A stretch of DNA of 64,000 bases from Pempheris klunzingeri (GCF_042242105.1 NC_092019.1:25632328-25696327), one strand, 5' to 3'. Shown: positions 10,712 through 30,280, numbered from the stretch's first letter. Notes: generated from the sequence alone by a model not told the origin. Numbers and translations: made by a program.

Positions 10712-13141
10712 TCATACATGTACACACTCATGCTCATACAGAAACCACAACAACAAACAGATGCACTCTCTCCCCTTGTTTTCCCCAAACACCTTCCTTC
10801 TCCATGTCTTCCAAAAAAATCTCCTCTCCAGCAATCAGTATGCAGCTCAGGTTGAGACATGAGGAAAAGCAAACGCATCATACTGATGTTTCCTTTCTTC
10901 TCACCACTGTGAATGTACCACTGGTTTGTCTATTGTCTCAACAGCCTGGATAATAAGAACTTAGCGGCACATTGAGGACAGTTTGAGCAAGAAAGGGCCA
11001 TATGTGCCGTTCCTTTGTTTACTTTGCTCCCAAACAGCTCCTATTGATTTGTACAGTAGCTACAATAAAAAAGCCACAGACATTTGCCCTCCTCTTAAAT
11101 GAAGCATGAAGATCAGGGTGAGCCGCGTTTGGCAATTTAATCGCTTTTGAGCCCACGAAATAATTTGTGCAGATATGCCATTCTGGAACAATTGATTAAT
11201 TCGAGCAGTGATTTATATCTGCTCAGTGCACGGCTGAAGTTGAGTTGGCAAGGTAGCTGATGCAAATTAGACTTGAGCTTTTGCCAGCCATCTTTTATCA
11301 ACGTCGTCACTGAGGCAATTACTGCGAGGCTAAATACAAATGTTGTTCTGCTCCGAGGCAGCATCGCGCAGATCAGCGAGAATCTCCATATTTGTAAAAT
11401 GAGGGTATTCAGTATTAACTGAAGGTCCTTAGTGTCGAGTGGATTAGTCGACTCATTTACTTTGATAATCAATAAATAAAATGCTAAACATTTGCTGGTT
11501 CCAGCTTCTCAAAATGTGAGAATTTTCTAATTTTTTCAGTTTTCTATAATTGCAAATTCAATACATTTTTGGGTTTTGGACTGTTGGTCAGACAAAACAT
11601 GCAATTTGAAGATTTCACTTCGGGCTAAAAGAACTTGATTTTTTCCATCTAATTTCATAAACTTTACTCAGGAATATTTGTAAAAATAATAAAGAACTGA
11701 ACGGACAGTTACAAAGCCACTCACTGCAGGCCCAGCAGTGCTAAACAGATTTCTCGGGGTAAAGAATTTTTTTCTGAAAGGCACATTGTAATCTGCTGCT
11801 TGACATTTAATATTCTTTGGGGATGTGGATTGAAGACACGACAGCACGCTGTACAGTGCCGTGTTACAGTGTTGTCCCCCCACAGGGACCAAGGCCCATC
11901 TGATACACGCAGCACAGAAAGAGATCCGAGTGAACACAGTAATATGAGACCAGTGTGTGTGTGTGTGTGTGTGTGTATCTGCAAGTGGTCTGCTCACTGC
12001 GGGGGTCTGTGAGCAGTACGTGTGTGTGAGCCTGCTCAGTTGATCACTGCTTTTCGCTCTCTGTCAGCAGCTCGACTGATTAAGCCCAACAACACAATAG
12101 GGTTCATAGGTAATGATTGTGCACTCTTGCAATCCCTTCACAATTATTGATCTTTGATTGTTTGGCTCTGAGAGCACATGTGTACATCCTCCATTCAGTA
12201 AAACGTTACAGCAATCACACCCAAACCTCTCATCTAAAGATGAGTTATCTCTGGGTTTGTTCTGTAATTTGACAGAGGTGTTGTTATTCGAAGGATTCAA
12301 TCCTGCGACGTGTAGATGTTTTGTATGCAAAACGTCGGCTCCTGTCGAAACCTAATCCTCCAAAAACCTAATCTTCCTCATGATAAAACAGCCCTTTGTT
12401 CGTTTGAGCAGATTTCTGATCATCAATCATTCCTCTTTTATTTCCTGCATCCTTGTTTCTTCATCTTTACAAACACAAACATTATTTTAACGAGTCAGTG
12501 CTCCAAGTCCGAGCAGCCGATCAATCGGACTCATAAAAAATTTAAGTCCCTACACAGAGAAGTGTGCTAATGTTTGACAATGCTTCTCTCCCTCTGCTCC
12601 CACACACTCTGAAATTGCATATTTAGTTCTTGGCAAAGCCACAATTTGGACAGCTCGGCACTTTTCTACATAACCTACTTTCCGAAGGGGGTTGTTGTTT
12701 TTTTCCCCCCCTAGCCAACCCCCTTTTGTTTAATTACAAGCCTCTATTGATTTCCATGGGAAAGAGCAGCACGCCTTGCCCACACACACCTCGGCCGCAT
12801 CGGCAAATCGAGACTGGAATTAGAATGCGCGGTGCCCTGTGCTCCCTAGTCTGAAGATAGCTCAAGTGCTCTCTACTTCACGCCTCAGGTTTTTGGATGA
12901 TCCTCCTTAATGCAGCACTCTCTTAAATACATAGAAGGCCCTTCAGTGTCAGCACTGTGCTATTTCCATAAGTATGTCTCTTATAAACGGAGGGGCGCAG
13001 ATCTCTCGGTGAGTCTAGGTGCACGATAATTATGGAACGTAGTTGCTGCCATTTTGTCTTTTCAAATAATTGTCTTTCTGCAGAGACATTTTGCTAAACA
13101 CGGAGGAGGTGATCCTTCGGATTTATCCGCAGTATCTTGTT

Positions 13142-13175
<34 letters not shown>

Positions 13176-14636
13176 CTCTATGGATTACTGTGCTGTATAT
13201 GAGATGCATCTCTAGCCCAACCTCAGGCTGTGGAGGAGGCAATCAGGATTTAGTCGGAGAAGAAGGCAGGATAAAGACCACACAGCTATGCTCCGACACT
13301 TAAAGTCAAGGGGGGGGGGATCAGAGACTATAACTTTAAAGATGATGGCCGAAGCCCTTGACTAAAGGTCTAAATGAATAAGAAAGGTCAATGCGGTTTA
13401 CGTGTCGGCTCCAGTGCCTGCACCACCCCCACAGTAATGAAAGCCACAAAGCCTTGTCCACCCCTCGCTGTGTACAGTTCACATTCTACTAGCGAGGCTC
13501 AAAGGTCAAAGCCGACGCCATTTGCATATCAGGAATTGTAAACAGGCTGACGTGGCCTTAGCTGCGCAACACCTAACAAACAGGGTTCTTTTTTTTTGTT
13601 TTGTTGTTTTATCTGGCGCTTTCAGCTCCCCCCACTCTGGCGCTGAAGGGGTTAACCAGCCTCTGTGGGTCGAGGAGTCTGAGCTGCACAGATTTAATCA
13701 ATAATTTCTATCAGCCCCTGGCCCAAGAAATCAGCAGGGGGTGGGCTGGGGGGCTGAGGGGAGGGAGGAGTGGGGGGGCTGTTCTGGCTGGGAGGGGAGG
13801 GGGGGGTGTAGGTTGAGACGCCGGGGGGTAGGGAAAGGGCTTTCGATCACGTTTCAGCAACACGAGACAGGGGCATACATCATGATTAGGGGCTGTTCCC
13901 ACGATCATAAGAAGCCTATAGGGGAATATTTATGTCTCCAGGAGTAGCCCCGGCATCGGGGATTTATAGCATGGTAATCGTGAGCCTTTTACACATGATT
14001 ACAGCATAAGGAAGCATTTACTTAATGGTCGGCGTTATGATCGTCAGTAAGGGAGAGAGCTGAGGATGGGATGGAGGCGAGGAGGAGGAGGAGGAGGAGG
14101 AGGAGGAGGAGGAGAGCGGCAGGACACCCTGACTCCTCCAACAAACCATAAATCCACACTACAAGCAAGGTAGCCAGCACTATCATGTCATTCCTTTCAT
14201 TACTACATGAGCTGAGAGTGCACCACTGTATATACCCTCTAAAGCTGCAGCCCACCTCCCAACCCCCAACCCAGAAATATTGATGGTGATGATGGTGTAA
14301 TGCGCGTGAAAAATGTAGCATACATACATGTATATACACACACACAAACACACATATATATATATATATATGTATATGTGTGTGTGTGTGTATTTCACTT
14401 TTGACATGCGGTATACATCTTGGCCTGTGCAGATTTTAATGAGACATGGTTCAATAACTCTCAGAAATGCAAATGAGCGAAAGCTAACAGGCACCTGTAA
14501 TCTCAACATGACAAGACTGCATCCCAGAGTTTCCTTCACATAATGATCGTAGAGACCAGCATACACTGGGAAATCATGGCAAAATGTATTCATGTCCAGT
14601 TGAGTGCTTAAGTTTCAGAAACTGTCAGACGGTGCT

Positions 14637-14678
<42 letters not shown>

Positions 14679-14954
14679 ACACACACACACACGTTTACGG
14701 CTGCTGGCCCGGCTCTTATGCTGCTGTTGTGATGGCACTCGTGTGGAAAGGATGGCAGTAAGGTCATGCTTATATCTCAAGCTGAGAGAAATTTGCCACT
14801 GTTAGTCTGAAGAGCCGGTCATACAGTAAACATCAGCAGCAGCCCTCGCTGTGTGAGGTGTTTCTCAATGGGAAGGTGTAAGCCAATCAGCCGAACTCGT
14901 CAGAGCAAAAGGCAGCGTCTGTGCAATGTGTGTGTTTGTAGCCTGTGTGGGTTT

Positions 14955-15000
<46 letters not shown>

Positions 15001-15577
15001 GGGTTTGAAATGTGGGATTTCAAGGTTATCGCTCACTGATATCTCCATCTAATCAAGTCATTTCTGTCAATGATGGAGTTCACTGAACCTTGTTTGCGTA
15101 AAACAAGTGACAGAATCTGCCTGTGCAGCAACATCATTCCAGTTTCTACGAGAGAGCAGCTTCAGATCAAATACAGATATTCATTTCTAGAAAAAGTTCA
15201 TTTGAGAAGGAAACGGGCTGAAATAATCTCACTGTTCTAGCAGACGTCCTTATTCATTATGAGAAAGTTAGAGATTTGGTTTTTTTTAACGCAAAAATGA
15301 CTCTTAAAGTGTTAAAGGATTCATTGTTATCCCCACATTTTTATTCTTTTAAGGTTATGAAAGCTTGTGGAGCAGCATGTCAAACACGTGCATGTCAGGC
15401 ACATTAGAATTTATCTTTATATACATAAAAGAATGGTTTTAATATCGTAAGCAGTATAGCACAATCATATTAATTAGTGCAAAATAAAAAGCAAACACAC
15501 TTTTGTTTCCAGCTTCCAGACCTCAGGGTCAGTATTCAGTAAAAGTCCAGCATCGGCACCAATCCTCTGGTCCTGCC

Positions 15578-15620
<43 letters not shown>

Positions 15621-17536
15621 ATGCTCTGTTGTGTTGCGTGCACGTACACCAATGCTTACACTTAGAAACCACATTTGATACCATCAGCAAAACAGTCGCT
15701 CAGGCGCACAGAGCTGATTGAAACCTCTTAAAAGTGTGCATTTAGGTAATTGCACAACTCTCCCAAATATGTTTTAGTCCACTTAAGGCTTCTAAACACC
15801 CTGGGCAATGCCGACTCTGCTTGTTTCACTCACCCCTGACGTAACCCGCCTTTAATAGAAAATAAATTAGTTCCCCCTAAAGTGATTATTACTCACTCAC
15901 TGCCGCCACATGTAAATGACTTTTATGAGAAACTAATGATGTTGAAGTGTCCACTAAGGGAAAGGGAGGAGAGGAAGTGGAAGGAGATGGACGGAGAAGG
16001 AGAGTAAGAGAGAGAGAGAGAGAGAGGGGAGGAAGGGGATGGGAAGTTGGCTCACTGCACAAAGGCAGAGGTTGGTGTTGTGTTTCCTGTAAATACAGAA
16101 TTACAGCGTGTTTGAGGTGAAAGGTTCAGCGATGGATATGCAGAGGAACATGCAGCCTGAATTCAAAATGCTCGTCTGATTCTCAAAATGGATCTGAGCT
16201 CAACCCACACACAGCAGGCTATTTTTCTTCCTCACTGAGCGAATCTGGCTTTTTTCTTCCTTTTCTTTTTTTTTCTTTTTTACAGGGTTATTTTTTTTTT
16301 TTTAATTTCAGACTTTTCATGAGGAAATATTGATTATATAATTGGGCTGGCTGCCACAGTTGGAGTGGTGTTTAACCCAGACCCTGAGATTTTATTTTGT
16401 GTTTGGTGTAAGCAAGACTGACATAAAAACACAAAATACCAGAAGACTTCATCACCTCTATCACCACTTAAAAAGTTTGAATATGTCCAACTTTGACTCT
16501 GAGCTAATTTAGCAAGAAATAATGACTGTTTTTATCCCCTGTGGACGGCAATATAAAAACCGGATACAGAAATACAGCATATTAAGCAGGGCAGAGTCTG
16601 ACTAAAATGCTTTCATGATCAATTTATTTTAAATGTATTTACAAGTTTTGTAAATGTGTAAGTGAATGATCCGTGTCTTGCTTTGACCTCCGTCTTATTT
16701 TCTTCTGCGCCTCTGAATGTAGATTGTAGACTGCAGACGTTAGTACCACCTCTGTGCAACAAATACGATGCAGAAATTACATGAAAGCCAAAGAAACTAT
16801 TGACTTAATTGGTTATTTTGCTAAATGAGACCTTTCATTTTTTGGAAGACGTCAGTTCATGATCACACACTTGTCTTCAGTCTTGATACAAATGTACATT
16901 GTTTCCAAAAGGGAAATGAAGAGCTTAATGAAAACCGTGAAGAGCTTTGGCCTGGATGTAGTTTTCTGTTTTCTCCCAGCGGCCTACAGCAGCTCACTGG
17001 CAATAAGATGTGATAGGTTGAATATCTTGATTCCTTTACTGCACAATGAAACAAGTTGCTGATTCATCTCTTTTAACTAATCAAAGTTGCTTAGCTAATC
17101 TGTTTTCTTTCAACAAATCCACTTTCCTCCAGCTTAATCCATTTGTCCTAGTTAGGAAGCCAGTCTGTTAGCTAACCCGTTTCTCTTTTCCTTTTTTAAT
17201 TTATCTTTTATCCATCTGCCCACAGCCTGCAAGCGGAAGGAGCAGGAGCAGAGCAAACTGGAACGAAACCAGGGCCCGAAGCGCACCAGACTCGTGTTCA
17301 CAGACCTGCAGCGGCGCACGCTCCTGGCCATCTTCAGGGAGAACCATCGCCCAACCAAAGAGCTGCAGGTCACCATCTCACAGCAGCTGGGCCTGGAGCT
17401 CTCCACTGTCAGCAACTTCTTCATGAACGCCCGCCGACGCAACATCAACAAGTGGGCAGACGAGGGCCGTCCCTCCTCCACGGGGTCCTCGGGCTCCAGC
17501 GTTTCCTCCTCTGCAGTGTCCTGCAGCACGGCATGA
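9577..17536 (+). CDS. onecutl: ONECUT-family cut-homeodomain transcription factor, divergent (onecut-like)
   Basis: Nuclear DNA-binding regulator assembled as join(9577..10618,17226..17536), 450 aa. The start is fixed by the N-terminal sequence MDGSLGEM and by an in-frame TAA at 9523-9525. Visible in order are a TYTTLTPLQP box (76-85), a poly-His run (91-98), the SFTLMRED motif (109-116), a second His-rich region (about 213-236), a Gly run, the single cut domain (about 269-347) and a homeodomain (365-424). The homeodomain has Phe at position 48, Met at 50 and Asn at 51, the ONECUT hallmark. The intron splits an Ala codon at the cut/linker boundary, as in other ONECUT genes. ONECUT1/2/3 share a nearly identical C-terminal half, but this protein differs at several of those sites, for example RMSRW where the others have RMWKW. 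It is therefore probably the fourth, fish-retained paralogue rather than ONECUT1. The family assignment is certain; the paralogue name is moderately so. Confidence 0.9.
10648..10710. repeat. (CA)n microsatellite next to the onecut splice donor
   Basis: A CA array of about 30 units with one CCA interruption starts only 30 bases into the intron. Intronic CA repeats near donors can bind hnRNP L and affect splicing; whether that happens here is unknown. Confidence 0.95.
11100..11410. promoter_or_regulatory. Candidate intronic enhancer
   Basis: About 300 bases of non-repetitive, balanced-composition sequence contain CAATTGATTAATT, a perfect octamer ATGCAAAT at 11,260-11,267 and other homeobox-type cores. 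The texture is that of conserved noncoding elements around developmental genes. Conservation was not tested. Confidence 0.3.
11425..11690 (+). mobile_element. Fragment of a common teleost interspersed repeat (probably hAT-type)
   Basis: The stretch has the recognisable body of a repeat found in many teleost genomes, with the phrases GCTGGTTCCAGCTTCTCAAA and GGGTTTTGGACTGTTGGTC followed by a CAATTTGAAGA segment. A terminal piece of what looks like the same family, beginning GGGCTGCAACTGAC, occurs near 26,140. Both ends are degraded. The family identity is from memory; the hAT class is less certain. Confidence 0.55.
13850..14050. promoter_or_regulatory. Candidate intronic enhancer
   Basis: An island rich in ATGATTA, GGTAATCG and TTACTTAATGG homeobox-type cores lies between a G-rich tract and a GGA repeat. 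Inferred from texture only. Confidence 0.25.
14639..14692. repeat. (AC)n microsatellite
   Basis: AC array of about 27 units with one AT interruption, in the onecut intron. Confidence 0.95.
14959..14999. repeat. (GT)n microsatellite
   Basis: Pure GT array of about 20 units in the onecut intron. Confidence 0.95.
15581..15619. repeat. (GT)n microsatellite
   Basis: Pure GT array of about 19 units in the onecut intron. Confidence 0.95.
17226..17536 (+). CDS. onecutl: onecut exon 2 (homeodomain)
   Basis: The acceptor is TGCCCACAG before 17226. The exon encodes the basic linker CKRKEQEQ, the homeodomain and a Ser-rich tail ending SCSTA before TGA at 17534-17536. Other family members end in CTKA-type tails, so the terminus is related but changed. 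The end of the exon in mRNA lies further downstream in the 3' UTR. Confidence 0.93.
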
Positions 17537-18899
17537 TGACGGACCGCCGAGTAGGTGCGGTGGGGAGGGCGCCGAGGGAGCAAGGGGGCACATAGACTGG
17601 TCTAGGCAGAGATCAGCCGTAATAAATGTCCTCCTCGTTATCAGAAGGAGCGACGGAGCCAGCTATTTTAGATGATTTTATGAAGATGAAGCATTTTCCC
17701 AAACCAAAGTTGATCGCTCCCTTGAAATAGAAGGGGGTGATACCCAGAGTGATATGATCGCAGGATGTGAGGTCCTGCTTGTATAGACAAGGGTGCAAAG
17801 ATGATTTGACTCAAAAAAGGGTCACACCCTTACATAGACACCATCTCATTGCATTATTTTGATTAACTAGATTAGAGATAATGAGGGTATTACAAATCAG
17901 GAGAATGCATATTTTGGTGTACCTTCAAATCTATAGTCATCTCTCCAAACGTGAAGAATCAAGAGGTGCCGTTTGCTCACAGCTGGAGAGCTCCATTGTG
18001 TTACTTCCTAATCAAAAGTGTTCACCATCGTCCAAAGACATCAATCCTCCCCCCATTGTTCTTATGGTCCTGTTTTTCCTCAAGAATCAATGTGAAAGAG
18101 GAAGACAAGGCATTTTTTTCAACTTCCCATTTTTTTTTTCTGAAGAGCCTAATTCCCCTTTCTTAGCATGTGTTTCCATGGTGATGGTTCCCAGGACTGT
18201 ATGGCGTTGTTCCAAGTTCGGAGCCTGGAATTATCGTGAGGGCTCTGTTGCGTCGGCAACTCCCAGCTGTCAATCATTTACCATCAACAGAAGCCTCTCC
18301 AGTATTTTGTGAAGACGGTCCCGCCTTGAATGAATCAGAGTTTTCGAGGGGGAACCGCAGTGCATCTCGCCATACGCCAGGACAGAATCAATAAACACAA
18401 GTAGGACGCAGAAACAGACTTGTTGGTGCAACTGTCTAGCTTTAAGACTCTCACTGAGCTTCCAAATGAAAGCTCAACAGCCATTTTCGACTCAAAATCA
18501 AGCCAAAAAAAAAAAAAAACGAAAAAATGAAAAACAGCCCTTGAACACAAGGCTCCATGGGGAAGAGATACACCTGACACAATGTATAGTGACATTGTAG
18601 TGTTTTTTTTCCACTTATTTCCAAACAACTGTACACACCTCTGCTCCATTACAAAATCTTTTTTTACAGATGTCTAGAAAATGGAGGAATGTGATTCTTT
18701 CAGCCCTTTTTGTACAGATTTCAAGCACATCGCTCTATTTATAGAACCATGTTGGAGGTGCAGGGCAGTTTGTTTCAGCCCTGCTGACGTACAAGGTCAT
18801 TTTTTGGTCCACAAAGGAAAGGCTTTAACATGCCTCCTTATAGCCAATAGTTAAATCAAACCAAGAACGTTCCAAATGCAATTGCTGATCTGATCAATG

Positions 18900-19005
18900 T
18901 ATTTATTACTGCATTTGTGTATTTATTGTTTTCCCTTTTCTTTCCTCTCTCTATTTATTTGGTTATTTATTTATGCTATCTATATACTGTAAGTATTTAT
19001 TTAAC
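18900..19005 (+). promoter_or_regulatory. AU-rich element cluster in the onecut 3' UTR
   Basis: Several ATTTA/TATTTATTT motifs occur within about 100 bases. In a 3' UTR such clusters usually mark mRNA instability. The role depends on this being transcribed as UTR. Confidence 0.35.
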
Positions 19006-22000
19006 AATGCTCTGTATGTCTGTGTGAAACTGAAGACTTTTTCTGATGGGCACTTTTAGCTGTAGAATCCCATCGTAATACCAAAGATTAACATTGCCTC
19101 CCTGAATGTACGGCCTGAATCCCCAAACCCAGTACCCGATCCCAACCTGATCCAGCCCGACCCACCCAGTGATGTTACGTATCTCTCTATCTTTAAGGCC
19201 TGGCCTTTGTTTTTGTTTTTGTAGAATAATGGGGATTTCTTTACTCTTGCAAATGTCTCTGCGGTCAGCTCTTAACGCCAAGGCCAAAGCTTGTTTGAAT
19301 GTTGTGATAATATTTATAATTAATAATACTATGAATAATAATGATGATAATAATGATTATGATGTGGCATCCCATAGGTTCACAGGTTGCTTGTAAAGTT
19401 GTGTTCAGACCACTGCCATCTGGCGGAGAGCATAAAGTGTCTGGGGACCCACTTAAAGCGCTGTCTGAAGGCCCGATTGAGTGTGAGTCCTTCTGGGTCA
19501 CATGCAAACATGTGTGCTGTGTGTCTGCCTGGGGATATGCATGGTTGTGACCCCCCATCTTCCTCACTTGCCCCCCTCCCCAGTGCAGTGCAGACACTCC
19601 TCTCTATGTCCAACTCTGTGTGATCCCACCATCCTCCACATGCCAAGCCCTTCTGCCAGTTGTCTCAGTTCCAAGAGGGTTCTTAGGGTTCGTTCCTGGA
19701 CCGTGGGGGTCCTTAAGGTGTGCTCCTTATCCTCTGGGCATCTGGGGTTTTTGTTTCCTGGGTTTTGAAGGTCTTGGGCTTCATTCATCCCTGGTCTTCT
19801 GGGGTTACTAAGGAGTGCTCATCACGTTATGGCCGTTCTGAAGATCTTAGAGATTGTTCCTAGCCTTTAGGCTTGTAGGCTTTGTCCTAAGGGGTCTTCT
19901 AAGGGTCAAAGAGTTTGTTCCTCATCTTGTAGGAATGTTTGATTTTGTTGCAAGGCATCTTGGGGATCATAGGGTTTGTCACTGACCTTTTGAGAGCATG
20001 AGGGTTCATTCTTGATCTTCTGGGGTTCTTAGGGTATGTTGCAGGTCCTCTACATTCTTAGGGTTCCCCCAGCAATTTGTACAGGCACAAGTGATTTGAT
20101 TTGTCAGTGTTTTGCTTTGTGGATGCCTGTATCAGGAGAAAAATCACCCAAGATCTGATTCTCTGACCCTCGTGTAAATGTTGCCAAACTGTAGCGAGGC
20201 TTGCTTGGCCATTTTCCATCCTCTCTCTCTCGGTCTGTCTCTAATAGTGCAAGGGGCGGATTGCCGGGCCCCCTTCACAGCGTGCACTTGAAAGACGGGC
20301 GGTCATGAAAGAGGCCATCGACTTTTTCGCTGACTTCAAAGGGGAGGCTTTTTTCATCCCGTCTCCTCTCTGGGTATCTGGTCTGGGGTCCGCTCTTGGC
20401 CAGACCTGTGGGCTTTAGGGGGCATTCAAGGGGGTGGGGGGAGATCAGAGAGGAGGCTGAATCATCCTGAATGAGGGTGGTGGTAGTGGTGTGTGTGTGT
20501 AAGAAGGGGGTTGTTTGAGGAAGAAGAGGTGTTGGAGTAGCCGGGCATGGAGCTGAATTAAAGTTTAATGAGCAACAATTGTAAGCATGCTGAGAGCGAA
20601 GGGGGGCAAGTGGTGGGGTGTGCAGTTGAATCTGTACAGGGGGGGGAAATTAAAAATAAAAGAGCTTGGAGGCTCCTCTGCCGACCCCTGCTCACTACTG
20701 TCATTGTATCAAAGCTGAGGTGACACCTTTCAGGTTCCCCTTTGTCTCTCTGACTGGGAGCTTAAAATGGAGACAGAGCTTTTTGTATTGAGCCACCTTC
20801 TGCTCCTGTCAGGCAGCAAAGCTCTTCCCCGTCTGTACAGAGGGAAGGGAGTGAATCAAGTTGGCTGCTGCAGGTGATCCGCATTGCCATCTTAGCCTGC
20901 GGCACCCCCTAGTGGCTTTTCTAGAAACTTGACCCTGAAACAAGTCTGGCAGCCAAAGCTGATGCAGAGCATTTCTGTGGGGAGCTGAAATAATTTAATA
21001 GCAGAACTGAAAGCCAATATATACTTTCAGAATAAAAAGAAAAAAACACAACAAAAAAATTGCATTTTTTGATAATGTTTAAACCAAAAAAACAACCAAA
21101 GATTGATGGGTAACTGCTGAATCTTTATGTATCATGGGTAGTTTTAGCAGTTCCCTATCAGAGCTACCGTAGCACTCAGAGGATTCAAAATAGCACCAGT
21201 GGGGTTTTGTGTGCTGATTATTTATGTTGCATAAAAACAGTATTATGTTGAGCTGGAACTGAGAAACTGACATGAGGCAGTGTCTTCAGATAGAAGTCTT
21301 TTGACTCTCTAAACCCTAGTGTCCCCCTGTCTGTCCCTGCCCCATCCCGTGTGTACATGAAGACTTTACCCATCTACCTCAACTGTGTGAGATGTTGTGT
21401 GGCAAAGATATTCCTTAACCAAAGAATCCATCCTGTCAGGGTGTCTGTCTATCTATCTATCTATCTTGTCTGTCTATCTGTCTCTTCTTCATGCCTTTTA
21501 CTCCAAACCAAATGTGCTGGAATCAATCCATAACAGGAGCCGACGGAGGCCCCCGTCCAGCCAAAGCTTAAGTCCAGTATGCTAGAGTGTCCCATTGATC
21601 CATGTTCTGTATATAAATAAAATCATTCTTAAGACCAAAAAAGAAGGAGGTGACAATCCAAGCAAGGAGGATCTTGCTGTAATCAACGTTGCCTATTCCT
21701 TGTTTTCCGACAACTAGAATCATGTGACTTGCTGTAACAGAAAAGCCCAAGAATCAAGCACTCACCCCGAAATAAAAAAAAAGGTCGGAGGAGACAGAAG
21801 CTATTTTTCCACATTTGTAAGCCACCCCTCCCACCCCTTTTTCTTCCAAAATGTTTAGTGTAGTTGAATACTGTTTGATCCCACTGTTGTAAGTAGGAAT
21901 TACTGAAATCCATACACAAAGCTTTAAACGGGGAAGAGCTGAGGGAAATATTATATTTGATTGAGTCTGAGTTTCCTCAGCTTAGACTCGACCCACCATG

Positions 22001-22189
22001 CTTTATCGTGCCATTCTTGTCCATGTGTTAGACTTACTAATGAATGTGGCTAACCAACCAAAGGCTTAAAAAAAAAGATACACAACACTTTAAACGTCAA
22101 TCATGGTGGGACATTTTGTATCAACAACTAAAGAAAATCCCTTTGAATACCTCATGTGAAAATTGTTTGTTGTGATGTTGCACTAAAAA

Positions 22190-22195
22190 AATAAA
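22190..22195 (+). terminator. onecutl: Candidate onecut polyadenylation signal
   Basis: AATAAA follows an A-rich stretch and is followed within 30 bases by TGT/GT-rich sequence. It is the last good signal before the next gene, which runs in the opposite direction. Confidence 0.4.
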
Positions 22196-22215
22196 ACTGA
22201 CTCATTTGTAACCCA

Positions 22216-23590
22216 CCACTGTCCTCTGTGGACTTCATTCTGACCTTGCCGGGGGCGTTAGTGGGGAGGCTCTCTGGGTGTTTAAAGGCCAACACTGACA
22301 CTGTTATCCAATACATTGCTGTCTTGCAGTCAAAGCGTACTCTTAGACTGGATTACATTCACCAAGAAGTCACCCTCAGGAGCCTTGGTGTTCCCCTAAA
22401 AGTAAAATAGCCTTATTTAGAGAATATATTTAGTACCTGCTTCGTTCAGCACTACAGTGATGCTTCACGAACATATTCAAACCCTAGACGTCCTTTTATT
22501 TCTTTTTCTAATTCTAGATCCATAGTTCAAAGTCATACACAAATAGTTCAAAGAATTAGTAAAGTATTTAAACAGCACTTGAAGTCGACGCAGCATGAGT
22601 TTCTGATGATGGACCACGGGTGGAACTGGCAGCGATGAAGAGGTAAAAATGATTCCATGTTTTACTCCCTCGAGGATGAAGGAGCCTTTAAAAAAATCAA
22701 GGCATTGATTCAAAGATATTTACCCATAGTACTCGCATTCCTCGGTTGGCCGGTTATCTTAGCAGAGCTCACCATAAAAACTGGTTAAAATGGTAAACAG
22801 CTAACTTGGTTCTGTCTTATGGTTAAAGAACAAACTGTCTACCAACACCCCAACACTCCAGTCAGGAGACAGCCCATCATCCATCTGTAGAATCACAGCT
22901 GCTCGCTTTTACACCGATCAGACAAAACACACAAACACAGACATGACATGTTAATTACTGAGCTTTACAAGCGTCGGCACATTTTGTTAAACTTTCTCTG
23001 TCCACATCTCGTTCAGTCACTGTTCACCTGCCGTCTGGCCTCCTATTTGACAGACAGATATGACGGTGTCATCCATCTTCTCATCTAACTCATTAAGCAA
23101 AAAGAAAATAAGCACCTTTCCCAAAATACAGAATTATTCCTTTTAATGGACTTTTGGAGGAGTAGCTGAAGTTTGATGAGAGGCTCAGTAGAGATTATAA
23201 ATGCACCAACATGCTTCCCTCTCACAGAGGACAGTGTTGCTGGCCGGCAGGCAGCTGGCAGAGGACATGTTATCACATCAGCACGTGCACAGGACAGAGA
23301 TATCGACTACACATACAGGCATTGATTTTAGCGTTTCTCTTGTCGCAACATGTAAAAGCTAAATTGACCAACAAACCAATTTCCCAAAGAGTCAGCAGAA
23401 TCTTTTCAGGCAGTTTTCATGGCAGATTTAACAGAGTGGCAAAACCAAAACTGGTGGTGTAAAATCAAACCTTCACCTTCATCGCACCTACAGCACAGAC
23501 CTGATATTTACTGAAGGCCAGACTGTTCGGTAAAGCAATATATTGATCCAGCCCTGGCATGTCTAACTACTACTGAGCCTCAGGAAGGAG
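22216..23590. other. Convergent intergenic spacer between onecut and ctss
   Basis: AT-rich sequence with no recognisable gene or large repeat. The two neighbouring genes converge here, so it probably holds only their 3' ends. Confidence 0.5.
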
Positions 23591-23602
23591 TACATCTGTC
23601 AC

Positions 23603-23608
23603 TTTATT
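23603..23608 (-). terminator. ctss: Candidate ctss polyadenylation signal
   Basis: TTTATT on the plus strand is AATAAA in the transcript, about 205 bases beyond the ctss stop codon. A CA/GT array immediately precedes it in the transcript. Confidence 0.4.
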
Positions 23609-23616
23609 ACACAGTG

Positions 23617-23618
<2 letters not shown>

Positions 23619-23650
<32 letters not shown>

Positions 23651-23660
23651 CACACACACA
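23619..23660. repeat. (AC)n microsatellite in the ctss 3' UTR
   Basis: AC array interrupted by TTC, lying between the ctss stop codon and its likely polyadenylation signal, so it may be transcribed as a GU tract. Confidence 0.9.
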
Positions 23661-23813
23661 AAGACTTCCCTTTTTGGCTTTTGTCATAAAAGGTGTAATA
23701 GAAGGAATTTAAAAAACAAAACAGAAAAAAACGTTATAATGTGTGTGAAACTAAAACTGTAAAAATATATTGTATACATAAAAAAGAGGAGGCGACGTCA
23801 GGTCCCTCTGAGG

Positions 23814-30280
<6,467 letters not shown>

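Larger units (their letters stand above)
10619..17225 (+). other. onecut intron 1
   Basis: A 6.6-kb phase-1 intron. It starts with a long CA array, then holds a complex enhancer-like island (about 11,100-11,400), a fragment of a common teleost interspersed repeat (about 11,425-11,690), further non-repetitive AT-rich islands (about 12,700-13,100, 13,850-14,050 and 15,840-15,960), GT/CA arrays and a GGA tract near 14,080-14,113. No additional coding exon is visible on either strand. Confidence 0.85.
17537..22215 (+). other. onecutl: Probable long 3' UTR of onecut
   Basis: ONECUT genes are known for multi-kilobase 3' UTRs. This stretch has no coding exon. It contains repeated ATTTA pentamers (about 18,900-19,005), a candidate internal AATAAA at 21,616-21,621 and a stronger one at 22,190-22,195 followed by a T/G-rich stretch. 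An island around 20,250-20,650 looks non-random, with a TTAAAGTTTAATGAGCAAC core. The end is inferred and the real UTR may be shorter. Confidence 0.45.

Noticed and set aside
10619..10953. Continuation of the onecut exon 1 reading frame for another 111 codons
   Set aside because: It crosses a consensus donor (GTAAGA) at the exact family-conserved splice position and then reads through a CA microsatellite. Exon 2 restores the expected linker and homeodomain.
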